Assembly (NCBI GenBank): GCA_030407315.1
Contig: JALQPE010001878.1
Coordinates: forward strand, 1-64,000
From: Asparagopsis taxiformis
Taxonomy: Eukaryota > Rhodophyta > Florideophyceae > Bonnemaisoniales > Bonnemaisoniaceae
DNA: 64,000 nucleotides
Direction of reading: 5' to 3'
Below, piece after piece: positions 47,601 through 58,152 of the stretch (its first letter is position 1; each line of letters begins with the position of its first letter). A program made the translations under genes and the position numbers. Under the pieces are notes generated by a model, which saw only the letters and a program-made list of their open reading frames with translations, did not search any database and had not been told where the DNA came from.

Positions 47601-47896
47601 CGGAGGACGACGAAAACATCGAGCATCCAATTTGGATTGTTCCGGCTCCGTTCTGTTCGGCGCAGTTCATCAACGACCCGCGGTATTTGCGAGGTGAGGA
47701 CACTCCGGCGGAAGACACCAGGCGGATGGCCAACGTCGAGTTTGTCGAGAACTACAGCAGCGGTTCGACGGGGAAGAAGCTCAAGGCGAAGGACCTAGAA
47801 AATCCGAAGATCATTGTAGTACGTGCAATCCGCGATATCCGTCCAGGGCAGGAGCTCTACGTTCATTATGGGACAGCGTTTAGAGCATGGAATTAG
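44693..47896 (+). CDS. DNA amino-methyltransferase fused to SET domain
   Basis: An uninterrupted frame of 1067 residues from ATG 44693. Residues 1-480 are a helical region without a known domain, then a Ser/Pro linker. Motif IV LTDPPYN has DPPYN at 507-511, and motif I VVDPFSGTFATG has D748; this IV-before-I order is that of beta-class N4-cytosine/N6-adenine methyltransferases. Between them lies an acidic insert of Glu and Asp (about 580-625). From ~865 a SET domain follows: GRG at 911-913, YYGTVVY, FINDP with N994, ANVEF, and a final GQELYVHYG (1052-1060). Usual SET proteins have NHS-like residues where this has NDP, and no post-SET cysteines follow. Predicted nuclear enzyme that methylates DNA and a protein lysine, perhaps histone. 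The specificity and activity of the SET part are unknown. Confidence 0.85.
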   Translation: MTNKRRRNSNPIVDDATVPILREPASPWEDSSDMGTRRNVGRAARETTLAGKDFLRLLLDLFAHSSFADLTDKPGGFTYADLGAWVAQGTEEQFAALQGRLSMAFSGRSKNAGVEADVAEIVMAEMNVERAKQIVRLALPIAEFSRQDERIGQWVEHCILSGIVPQTFLIGCNMLPSPLQAPQRGEPSAFVLAPPETFEVLMYFQALSIIRNHNKNLPRRRIGDAAEEGNEAARVPAHRKSTNRACYVVQVLYHAWTDVAFAAKFSSFEELMAPYIIFDSSEHWFDVLDEGLFAPMEQKLDLYHDKAPLSHPDGYGGKVETRTSAQHSAFRDLVRKFFDRLQFLIVNPDLYTWPESDRWGALEIYLSSGNPDKLPAYFDTLDEDVMAVLRPAPQAADAEKVPKPVDDTPTRRNTGGRGLVPSTRHTTRLQLGPGRTSLTAQGPSPPSPSPHATEEQESEGQALAKDFLSKMSQYCRVYDVPFEDLVSADESREHVPITGNVQLILTDPPYNVRRKRNDSNSSYDRLTAEDMQASIEVFDELLRPGGHGIVFCSVLQFYEWFHYLETYKGPQSEGPTDAAASDDGSDEEEVTSMNSDSEASQHSGEESADEEEEEDEEEEDVVRNSVFFVDEVPLLFVRLPGHLYQMPGRKRYQRMNMAEVAIHFWKRGVPFKTGSEMVAYRNHGYMDGTYPAWCNVTINMPAIDSNEMVWRTRSTTGATVRVRAEQKSVALMMELISQHSQPGDIVVDPFSGTFATGKAAMSLPEHRVFVGSDMDKLCVARSLPKLCAVMSRVILSNNTDMRVTTEAKQSAEKFLASPSVTMRTQRERRIIEPPPGLPLYQRFPKYIRQYLWQLCPESIASHEHMEKPVHYWPPSLRRWLQTENPRVMRAHDCVAKKLSVRPSLIKHPNAGRGLFAEQTFNVGDEVCAYYGTVVYSDMSKESMRFAYGEGHMAITKETFLMYAIKLYATAEDDENIEHPIWIVPAPFCSAQFINDPRYLRGEDTPAEDTRRMANVEFVENYSSGSTGKKLKAKDLENPKIIVVRAIRDIRPGQELYVHYGTAFRAWN

Positions 47897-47927
47897 GGTC
47901 ACGAAAGATGTTTTCATTTCGACTACA

Positions 47928-47933
47928 AATAAA
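47928..47933 (+). promoter_or_regulatory. Candidate poly(A) signal
   Basis: AATAAA 32 bases after the stop of the intact methyltransferase-SET gene, same position as in copy A. Confidence 0.5.
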
Positions 47934-48555
47934 GCTACGTTCCAGAGTTGAAGTATATCATATAATGCAGCATGTCCAGCCACCATTAGTCCAGGGTGAA
48001 ACCTATTGAGCAGTACTCGCCTGTCAAAAACCAATCGTTCACACTCTAGGTGCACTTCGTCCGAGCAGTGAACCTGACTGCTTGGTTGCTGTTATGCGTG
48101 CAGATGCAAAATACAAGACCAAGTTGAAATGGACGCCCGGTGGATGTCCAGCTCAGTTGCATTGCTGTCCAGCCCAGAAATTCTACAATTCAGGGCAGAA
48201 AAAATATTGCAAAAAACATCGATTTCAGCGGGTCGATTGTGCCGTACGGCACACCCCCATCTCAAAAACATGTTCACATGTGCATGTTTTTGAGAATAGC
48301 CCAAATTTTAATTCAAATCAGGACGTCTTCCGGACATAGGGGTGCTCGCGGCCTAGCTCGACAGCTGTAATTGTACCTCATTAAATACTGTTGATGACTG
48401 CCTACCGTATACAATCTGGGCTGTTGGCGTATTCTCCGGTACTTGACCTGACCTGAACGTTCATCGCAGACCGTTGTGGTTACCGACACTATACAGCAAT
48501 CTTTTTTGTATCTCGTGCAACTCAATCGTTCCATCGCTTCCGGGAAGGCTTCATT

Positions 48556-50839
48556 ATGCCGCCGCGTATTGCGAAGAAAGCTCCAAAGCCTCCGGGCCTC
48601 CAGAAAACCGGTCAGCAGCTGCTGTATCGAGTGCCCGACAATCCCGTGCGAAGAAGCGGTCTGGGCCTACCGGCAGCATTGAACCGCGGTCCGGTAGTCG
48701 CAAGACGGACCGGCGCAGAACTGGGGATCCGCAGCGAGAAAGTGAGGAAGGAGGAACGGCGCGGAGAGAGATGGGGCTTGACCGAGGCAAGCGTGCTCGC
48801 AGGGACAGTGAACATCATGATGATGACATGATAGTGGCTCAAAACATGTTGGAATTGCGGCAGAGTGCTATGGCAAAGGTAGTTCCTCCCGGGTTGGCAG
48901 ATGCGGAGGTGCTGCAGACGGAGTCCCAGCCGGGGGTTCGCGAGACACTGGAGGCTGTGACCCCCACTGCGCCAACTATGCCGAGTACATCAGCCCCAGC
49001 AGGTAATGCAGTCAGGGACCCGAGGATAGCGGCAAGGGATGTTGTTTCTGAGCAACGTTCACAGGATGCCAACTATCATCGGCGGTCAGGTGGTACTGAG
49101 GGGAGAGAGCAGCCGGAGTGCGGGCCTCGTCACAACAGACTGTCATTGGTGCCAAATATGCGCGTAACGCCCCCGCGACGTCAGGCTATTGCCGATGGAG
49201 GACATCATAATCCCGATAGCGTGGGAGATGGGGGGACGGTGAGGGCAGAGAGGTTGCATCCGCCGGAATCCATCGATTTAATGGCGAGTCGCATCAATGC
49301 GCAGAAGAAGAAGATCGCGGAGCTGGAAAAAAAGTGTTTAGCCAGGACATAGCAAACAAGGCGCTCACCACGGAGATAGTTGCGTTGGAGGCTAAGGTGA
49401 AGACTCTGCAGGCGGAAAATGCCAGCCTTACTGCAATTGCGAGAACAGGTAGAATCAGTGATCACGGTGGCGGTAAGTCGAAAATACAGAAAGCCATTCC
49501 TGTGAAATACCTTGGAGTTCTTAGGGCGGTTGAGGAAAACCTGACAAAGTGGTGCAAGAACGAGACTATGGAGCTGGACCCTATAGCGGAACAAACGCAG
49601 AGACGTTGGACTGGACGTACCATCGAGGTAGAGCCGGTAGAAGGGACACTTTGGAGCGAAAACGGTGTAGGATATATTGCTACCCCTCCGGGCTATATCA
49701 TCAAGAATCTGCAGTGGTATACACCTTCGTACAGAGACGAGAGTGATCTGCTGAATGACTTGGTGCGACACGTACTGCGTCAAAGTCCGTGGTGTGATGT
49801 GTTTTCCGATGAGGAGCAGCGTGTGTGCTGTCAAGAGGCTGTGGCGGGGAGCAAGGAATTGAAAGTGAAGGTGACGCAGAAACTGTCCGACGTGATGAGT
49901 GCACGGAAGCGTAATGCGAGGGACAGATTGTTCGGTTCGCTGGGGTACACGAAATTAATGTCTAGATGCACGATGCTGACGACGCGAGCTGAGATGGACG
50001 AGCGAGAGGATCAAAAGCGCGAAGCGTCTGAGAAGCTTTTGAAACGGGAAAGCAACGGTGATTTGGATATGGGGAGGTGGCGAACGGCACCGTTCTCAGA
50101 GCTGCGATACAGCAAAGGCATGGTTCCTGACAGCTTCGAAATGGAAGTGAATGGTGATGCATGGTTTAACAACCGAGTAGCTGTGAATGTGCTGGACATC
50201 TTCAGGGGTTATTCGATACGACCAGAACAAGTAATGGACATAGAGACGAGCATACTAACGCTGGCGCGCCTGGATGCTTGGCTAGTGACTACTGTGGAGT
50301 GTTTGGATGAACCGAAGGGGAAAGGAGGTGCACGGCAGAAGGAGTTTACAAGGCGGTACAGTCAATATGTGGGGGTAGCTTTTCAGCAATTAGTTGGTAT
50401 GGTGGTGTACTGCATGTCTTGTCTCCAAGGCTCGCAAGCAAGGGAAGAAACGGACGTTGTCGAGAGCGAACAGCGGACTAGTGCACAGTCACGGCATGTG
50501 TTTGCAAGCCGTACTGTGACGAGAGAGGCTGTTGAAGTGTGGCAAAGCGGAGAGGGGTCTGGAATTGTTCATGTCGTTGATGATGTAAACCGCTGCTCAT
50601 CACTTGTTCTAGTGTCCGAGGATTGGATTCAATCGCATATTACGTCAAACCTCGGTGCTGTAATGGATTGTGTGATTGCGCAAGGACTAATTGGCGCAGA
50701 ACTTTTCGTCGTTGACCCATATGCTGGACACCTGAGTGCAAACCTGAATGTCGAAATCAATGCCCCACAGTATGGGGGCATGGAGCGGCGCCATGCAGCC
50801 ACTGCTGATAACGGTTTTGGCGTAATGGAGGATGGTTGA
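48556..50839 (+). pseudogene. Family-B protein, copy B (extra frameshift, perfect slippery site)
   Basis: Same gene as 5217-7501. An A-run near 48604 is one base shorter (CAGAAAACC against CAGAAAAACC), so the frame from ATG 48556 is lost after ~17 residues. The main N-terminal frame is open again to 49352. At 49328-49334 the sequence is A AAA AAG in the zero frame. A -1 shift there joins the coiled coil (KIAELEK) to the downstream frame that ends at 50839. It is otherwise nearly identical to copy A, which has AAAAAGG at this site. Confidence 0.6.
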
Positions 50840-50916
50840 AATTAGTGCAGTAAATGTGACGTTGACTAGAAGGCTTATCATGTAGTACATTATCAATAGA
50901 GTGCTGCGATTTAGAT

Positions 50917-53900
50917 TTATTCTTCTTCATTATCATCTGTGAACTGGTAATCAGTGTTGGTGTAGAAGCGGTTGAGATAGAAACGGTGGTCCGACCAGTG
51001 CATTTGTTTCGTAAATGGCTTGACTGGAAAGTTACTTCGTACGATGTGCACGGTGCCAGATATAGTAGATGCAGGAATGAGGTCAAACCAAGGACCACCT
51101 GCACTGTGGGATGCAGTGTCATTGCTGTCAACGGATCCGTTGTCCGGGTCCCATGTGGACCACTTTAAACAAATGCACCCAAGTGATTTTTCCACAGCGG
51201 TTTTTGGGGCAAAGCAGGTCATATACTGAACGAAAGCGAGTTCTACAGGTTGAAACAGGTTTGGAGACTGCAGGCGTACCAGTGCCAGGACGCGCCCTAC
51301 CCATATGGTTCTGTAGTCATCGGCAGTTCCGGAGATGACGACAAAGGAGTACTGCGATCTCTTTGCGGGGCCGAATGATGAAGTTGCAAAGACGCGCTGC
51401 TGCTTGTGCCTCGACACGTTTGTGGGGCGAAGCATGCCACTGTGCGGGTCAAAGTCGTCGGCATCTGGGACGTACCCTCCCATGACGTAGGCGGACTTTA
51501 CCGCGGTGACGGAAATGTCCATGTCATGTATTGGAGGGCCTTCTGCCGTGGCGCGCAGTCTAGCGAGGGTGAGGAACGCTTGTGCAGCTGTGTCACCGAG
51601 TTGCTGGAATAGCGTTATGGTGCCAGACGGGAACGAGGAGTTGTGCAGAGGCAAAAGAGTGGCAGGATCGGGCTGTCCGTCGATATCTGCAACGAGGAGG
51701 GTTGCATCGGGCAGCAGGGAGGCAAAGTCGTGCAGTGCAACGGTGAATCCGTCGCGAACGAGTACTGCACCGTCTGTGGGCGATATCATGCGTGGGTTTC
51801 CCAATGTGTTCGATGGGGTGTGACCAGTTGGAGTGGCCAAGGAGAATTCCATGTGGCGAATAGTCTCTTCCATGGCTGTGGAGCGCCTTCGAGAGGTTTT
51901 CCTATAACTCTGTTTGAACAGAAGATGCGAGTGTTCGTAGGGGCCTGCATCAATGTGTTCCAGGGCGCCATATCTCTGCAAGTCACCGGGAAGATGGTCA
52001 AGAAGATGGAACTTGAAAGTTTTGAGACCTGTGGTGTGGAATGGGCCGAGGGTGGAGAGCATTGATTGTTTGAAATAGGAAATGGAGTTCTGGAGGCTTT
52101 CGAGTTCGGCGGCAGTCCAGTGCTTGATGCGACCGCGTTTCATGACCCATGCGACGAGGTCAGAGTATTGCGTGCAGATGGAAGTGAGGGGGGCTGTCTC
52201 TACTTCGTCACAGCATGTGTCAATGAATGCTGCGATGAAAGGAACACCATGTCGACATGGTGATAGTCTTTGGCTGCGAGCATGCCGCGTATGCCGTCCT
52301 CCGTGAAGAGGCCGTTCAAATTGGTGCCCTTCTCACCCTTGGAGAAGTCGACATGAAGACCGGTGATGTAGTAGTCGCGTTCGATAGCGGACAGAATGCT
52401 GTTTGAGCCGGCGAGGATGGATTTTTTGACCTTCTTGAAGGTGCGAGGTGTCCCGGAACGGGAGGCAGTGGTGGTGGTGAGGTTTGGGGAGCTGAGGCGG
52501 TGGACAATGCACTGTTTGATGAGCTTTGAGATGCCGAGGTGGAGATTGTGCAGAGGCTCGAAGGAGAAAATTTTGTAGGGGTCTAGGGGACTGTTGCTGG
52601 GTAAAAGAGCGGTCGATTCGAGGACAGAGTGTTGTTCGAGGAGGGAGAGAGCTTCGAGCGGAGCAGTTGTATGCTCCTCAGCGCTCTCTTGGCGTGCAGA
52701 GCGTGTATCATCGAGGGAGCGGGGCTGGTGTGGCGCGGTGGATTCAAGTTGAGTGGCGGGGATGTAGCAGCGGTGGCAGGGATGTGTGGTGGTAGTGCTG
52801 TTGCGAGTGCATGACAGCTCTTTGGCCTCTGGAAAGTCGCAGCAATAATTGGCTAGGATGGGAAAGCATTGGCGGGCAGTTGCAGTGGAGTCTGTGCAGG
52901 GGAAACCGGAGGAGAACGCATTGGATAGGGACGAAAACACTTTTTCGAGTGCTTTATGAAGAATATCAATTTTGCGAGCGCGACTAGCAGAACTAGAGGT
53001 TGTCGGCATTTCATCACCGAACAAGCGTTGGACGAAGGGTTAACAATGTACGGAAGATACCCGACGATGGTGAGGCCGGTACGGATGCAGTGGCGACGGA
53101 GGGGGGCGGAGAAGTTGAGCAGTGTGACGTGTATGGGGTATGCGACGATTGCGGAGCTCTTGAGGCTTGTGCTGCTCTTGTCGGAGTACACTTGGAGGAG
53201 GCCGGCAAAGGAGGAAGGGGTGGGATCAGTTTCCTCTGCCCATACGACCTGTGGATCTTCCGAGAGCTGCACGCGCTGTCTAGTAACCTGGTGCAGCGTT
53301 TTCGCGAATTCTGTGTGTAGGGGATGAGAAAATATTGCGGTGCCGTCTGGGGCGGTCTGTGGGTAGGTGAGGGGTGGAAGAGAGTATTTTGGTCGTTAGC
53401 CATTGCTAACTGCCTGCAGAGCATGTCGACTGGGTCGCGGAGGTACAGCTGTGCCGAGTACTTACCAGTTTTGTCTGGAATGATGTGGCTCTTGTAACCT
53501 TCGGTGCGGAAATGTGTTTCGACCATGGAAGCGGTAACGTGGCGACATTCTTCTACGGTGCGAACGGCGCTGTTGAACTTTTCTAGGGAGAATGCGGGGT
53601 CTTGTAGGATGGTGATGACTTCGCTCACGCGGCCAGCGCCGGCCTTGTACTCGAGGGTTGTGAGACTGGCGGCGAGGGATTGCACGAGGAGGTCTGCGCG
53701 GGAGGGGGTTGAGGTTGGTGGCAGTGGAGCGTCACAGGGTGAGTCGCTGGAGGAAGCACGACCAGATTCTGGGTCTGGGGAGCTGGGTTGCGGGGAATCA
53801 TGGTCGCCGTTTCGAGCAGGCTCATGGGTGACGGCAGGGACACGAGCGTTGTTGAAATGTTGGGGAGAGGGGTTGAAACGGTAGCGACACGTTCGCTCAT

Positions 53901-53961
53901 GCAGCGCGAGCGCATAAGCATCTACGCAGTAGTAGAAGCACCCTTCATACTTGCATTCCAT
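50917..53961 (-). pseudogene. KDZ/Plavaka-like transposase, copy B (broken)
   Basis: Same protein as 7579-10618. Here the TAG of copy A is TAT, so 52143-50917 is one open piece, and the GGGTAAAAG run keeps HNLHLGISKLIKQ in frame. Private damage: an inserted GTGAGG-type difference near 53367, and a lost A near 53025 (GAACAAGCG against GAACAAAGCG). The frame change near 52258 is shared with copy A. Between the two copies almost every segment survives in one or the other, so the common parent was nearly intact. Confidence 0.8.
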
Positions 53962-54556
53962 GTCGAGTTTTGACGCAAAAGGGAGGATTGCGAGCTGAAC
54001 AGGGGAGACTGTGCCGTCCAGATGCGACCAATTTTATTTTTGTGGTGCTTTCGAGACTTGGAATGTAACGTGTTCGTAGTTTTGTGGGTAGTAGTTTTGT
54101 GCTCACTCCAGCTGACATCCCAACGGTGGAATTTAACCGAGAGTTCAATCATTTCCAACTGTTACATCACATTGCGTGCTGGCAACGTGTGCATGGAAGG
54201 ACGAACGACTGCCTGGGACATGAATTTTCAATTAATTCATTTGTAATAATAAACTTTTTTATTTCCGAACTTCGTGGAATCTGAATGTGCTTTACAGCGG
54301 ATATGCCACGGATCATGTAAGGAAAGCAAATGGATTCTCATATACATGATTATATGTTTATATTCGTTGTTCTCGATCCGGATCTCATTGTTTGGGGATT
54401 CAGAGACCATGGCTTGGGCCATACTCAATCTCACTGCCGGCGATGATTTCGAGTATGCACAGCAAGACTTAAGCGGACGCTGAAAGCTGTCCGGTCGACG
54501 CCGCAGGCTCCACTCCGCCCTCATCACCGACTGAGATTCTTTGACGCCTTTACTTT

Positions 54557-55042
54557 GTTTAGTGTAGAGGATGGACGAAGGTACGTGCGCGAATCTTGAG
54601 GGTATGCATTGAGGGAAGCGTGGGTTTTGAGTCTGACTATTTTCGTTGAGGCGATATTTTTCATTGGAAGCCTGTTGACTCATGGTGTGTATTGAGCGGA
54701 GGATGGAAGAGAGGTACGTGAAGTTTTGAAAGTATGCTGCGAGGGAAGGTTGGTTTTGAGTCTGACTGTTGTGGTTGATTCCGATGTTGTGTAGATGATG
54801 CAGGAATGGTGATGACGGAAGGTAAGTTTCACTGAGCACCAAGACTTTTTTGCGAAGATATGGACTGCTGACTTTGATTATTCATTGCAAGGTTTTTGCA
54901 TCATGGTTTGTACTGTGTGTAGGATGGATGAGAGGTAAGTAAGGGAGTTTCTAGGATATCTGTCGTGGTAAGCGTTGCTTTTGAATCTGACTGTTGGGGT
55001 TGATGTTTTGTATGTGATGCAGGAGTGGTGAAGCAGGAACGG
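54557..55042 (+). repeat. Degenerate tandem repeat with splice-like motifs, copy B
   Basis: Counterpart of 11215-11700. A two-base loss near 54546 (GACGCC for GACGGCC context) joins two minus-strand frames into a 201-residue open frame (54842-54237). That frame is composed of the repeat peptides and is not evidently a gene. Confidence 0.45.
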
Positions 55043-55383
55043 CAGGACTCAAGGAGAGTGAAGAAGGGATCTAGGAAGATGGGGAATGAAGCTGTGAGGT
55101 GTTTCTGGTATGTGTATATTTTCGAGCATACCATAGAAGTGAGAGTGGGTTTCAGGTGGTGTAAGATTTTGCTGACCATGTTCGTGTTTGATGTCTTGAT
55201 GATTTAATGGGCTGGGGTGGTGTCGAGGAAAGCGGGGATGGAATTGGGAAGGAGCGGATTTTTGTAATCTAGGTCGTGAGGGTTCTTGAAGTATGTGCGG
55301 ATGGTGGTGCATGGCGTTCGGATGGTAGGGAGAACGCGATATTGAGGGAGATGGGTGATCGACGATATGCTGACAGGTATTTT

Positions 55384-55514
55384 GTATTCTGGCTGGATAC
55401 GTATTTCGTATTCTGGCTGGATACATATTCCGTATTCTGGCTGGATACGTATTTCCTATTCTAACCGGGTATTTATTTCCTATTCTGACCAGATATGTAT
55501 TTCCTATTCTAGAG
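55384..55514 (+). repeat. 24-bp minisatellite, copy B
   Basis: Same units and order as at 12042-12172. Confidence 0.85.
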
Positions 55515-55634
55515 AGACGTATTGTATACGAGCAGTTTCGTAAATGAGAGAATAAAATACGGTCCGATATGGGCCCTGAATTTACCATCCGCTGTAATTT
55601 CTTCCCTCCCGGTTTTCGCTGATATATTGTATAC

Positions 55635-55855
55635 TGGATGTCGGGTCCTAGGATCCCGCTGTATGTACTAGAGAAAGTGGATGTCGGGCCCTAGTATTCC
55701 GCCATATGTACTAGAGAAAGTGGACGTCCGCATCCAAAAAATTTTTATTTTTTTTGGACGCGGACGTTCATTTGTTCTAGTAAATCTCGGGGCCGACTAG
55801 GACCCGTACTAGAGAGACTGGACGTCCGCGTCCACTTCCGAAAACACAGACGTTA
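55635..55855. repeat. 43-bp repeats and GGACGTCC palindrome, copy B
   Basis: Counterpart of 12293-12513 without visible change. Confidence 0.75.
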
Positions 55856-56536
55856 CCTTTCGCATAATTGTCGAATAATGGGGTAGACTTCGCTGAACGT
55901 GTTTGTTCGTGGAACCTTTTCTGGCGAAATCGAACAACACGCGATCTTCCTGAAGGTTTGCTGCAGTGCATTTCGTCGACCCTGTCAGTTTGGCGACAGC
56001 GTACAAACGTTGTCCATTCTGTCATGTAATTGCGAGCTTTGTCTGGATTGGACGTGTTAATGATAAAGGGAGAAGAGATTAGGAGCTTCGATTCTGCCTG
56101 CCTCCTGTAGAAACAGGTCGTTGTCATCCGAATCGGAGTCGTTTGTTGCGCTGAGGTTCTCATGATGCTCGGAAGCAGCGGGATGGCACAGTTTAGTAAC
56201 TGTCGTAGCAGAGGCGACGGGGTCTCTGCCGGAGGATAGTACAATATCATCGTCGCTAGGAGTAATACAAGCTTTTTGAACTTCTGGAACAATTGTTTCA
56301 GAAGTATGCTTGAGTATATTGTTCTGCTGCCCACTATTGGCGTACGTCAAAGGGAGGGTGGTATCCACAGAATTGCTCTCAGGTCTGAAGATATCCTGTG
56401 AAGACGAGGAAGGGAGGACTGGATCTGGATCTGGGGTCTGGGAATTGGTAGCTCTGGGAGCATGGGGAAGGTTCGAAGTGCTACCATACTCTGTTGCAGG
56501 GCGAGGATGATGGGTTTCCGGTGTATTGCAGTCCAT
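55777..56536 (-). pseudogene. Unknown small minus-strand gene, copy B
   Basis: Identical in layout to 12435-13194: an acidic front from ATG 56536 and the same frame changes. Because both copies share the interruptions, they are older than the duplication or are introns. Confidence 0.35.
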
Positions 56537-56839
56537 TTACTGAACGGCAAAAGGATTTGAGACTGTTCTGGATGTCGAGCGTCTAGTCAGATTGCGGACA
56601 GGGGCGACATAGCTGAGCCGGAGCCTCAGGCCGTTCCTAGACTTTCTCGGTCTAGCCATATCTCGATAACCTGGATTGAGGTAGCACCTGTTTGGAAGGG
56701 AGGGAAACGCTGTACGCCTCTATATTATGAGGATACAAATCTCTATAGTCTATCAATCTGTAGAAGAACGAAATTGGAAGGGGAGATCTCAAAGCCGACC
56801 GTTACAGTCGTTGCAGAGAACATGTTCTCTATTTCCAAT

Positions 56840-57027
56840 ATTTCCTGGCTTCCATCCCGCAGGATGGAAACCAGGAAATAGTGCAAAGTACTGATGAGTA
56901 TACATGAAGACTGAAAACTTCAAAGAATGACGTAGTTTTTACCAGAATCGTAATTCATCCTATAGTGTTGACTTAGCAAGAAACACGGTCAAGTAGTGAA
57001 GGAGATGCCTCTCCTTCACTACTCGAC
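56840..57027. repeat. Two short palindromes, copy B
   Basis: Counterparts of 13498-13537 and 13646-13685, at about 56840-56879 and 56988-57027. Confidence 0.7.
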
Positions 57028-57118
57028 AGTGTTCCTTGCAGCTTCGCAACTGCAGACAGGGCACTCAGTGCATACGCTATACTCCATGGAGTGGCAGGGA
57101 GAAGTTCCAGACTAGTCT

Positions 57119-57697
57119 AAATTTTGGTAATTTTTGAGCCCAAAAAATTACCAAATTTTATGCCCCACTCGTAATGCCCGTATGGCTCGTACACCGACCT
57201 GCTTTGTGCTCCCGTCCATATTCCATGAAACACTCACCACCACCGGTCAGCACTACGTGGGCAGCACCTTCTATAGTTCGGTGCAATTAGGTTTATCGAC
57301 TATTGGTGCACAACTGTCTCGATGCATGACGATGACTAGATGTTCAAGATTGTATCAGGAGGGAAGTAGACGGGTATAGATGCACGTCATGGTCATACCC
57401 GTTCGGTTTTGAACAGAGCTGCAATGCGCCGTCAATGTTCGTCAACGACCATCCAGCGAAGAAGCGTAGCAGTTGGAATGTTTAGAAACATCATCAAAGC
57501 ATGGAATGCATGAACTTGACGCATGCTGGGGCAGGAGCGGTTGTCCAAATCTGGTACAGGTGGGCGCCGGATGGGTCTAAAATTTGGTAATTTTTTGGGC
57601 TCTAAAATTACTGCAGTAAAAACTGATCTAGCAAAGTGCACTTGACTAGATCAGTTTTTACTGCAGTAATTTTTGAGCCCAAAAAATTACCAAATTT
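57119..57697. repeat. MITE arm plus 118-bp palindrome, copy B
   Basis: Counterpart of 13777-14355; the long palindrome is at 57580-57697. No right-hand partner lies in this copy because the block is cut at 59480. Confidence 0.75.
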
Positions 57698-58152
57698 CAC
57701 GCCCCTTCTTGTACTCTCTTCACGACTGTTCATTGGGTACTGATTGATTTGAACGCAACCAGTGAGTCTTTTGGCGCGTGGGCGCGAATTTATTCGCACC
57801 CCTTTAGTTGACCTTCCAAATGTTACGTCTACACGATTTCCTGTCACTCTCCTCTGCTACTCATCTACTACTCCCTGTAGTACTCCAGCACCTCAAAGGC
57901 AATTCAGATCGTGCATCTCCCTGCTTCAGCCCAACTCCCCCTGCTTTCCAAGCTTCGCTCTTCGCATCTCTCTCTGCTTCTCCCGCTTTGCATCCATCTG
58001 TCTCCCCACAGTGACAGTGTCCCATCCCTCTCTCTCTCTTCAATCCTTGCTCTCCCGTGCCCTCTCTTTCTCTTCACTCCCTGCCCTTTCGTGCCTACTT
58101 CACCTCTATACACCGTTCAGAGTTCAAGAGCTTGTTTATCCCACCCACAAAC

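Larger units (their letters stand above)
44164..48322 (+). mobile_element. TIR-bounded methyltransferase-SET element, copy B
   Basis: R1 inverted repeats at 44164-44342 and 48142-48322 enclose one intact gene. The structure is identical to 827-4984. This is the better candidate for a functional element, although it lacks its own transposase. Confidence 0.75.
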
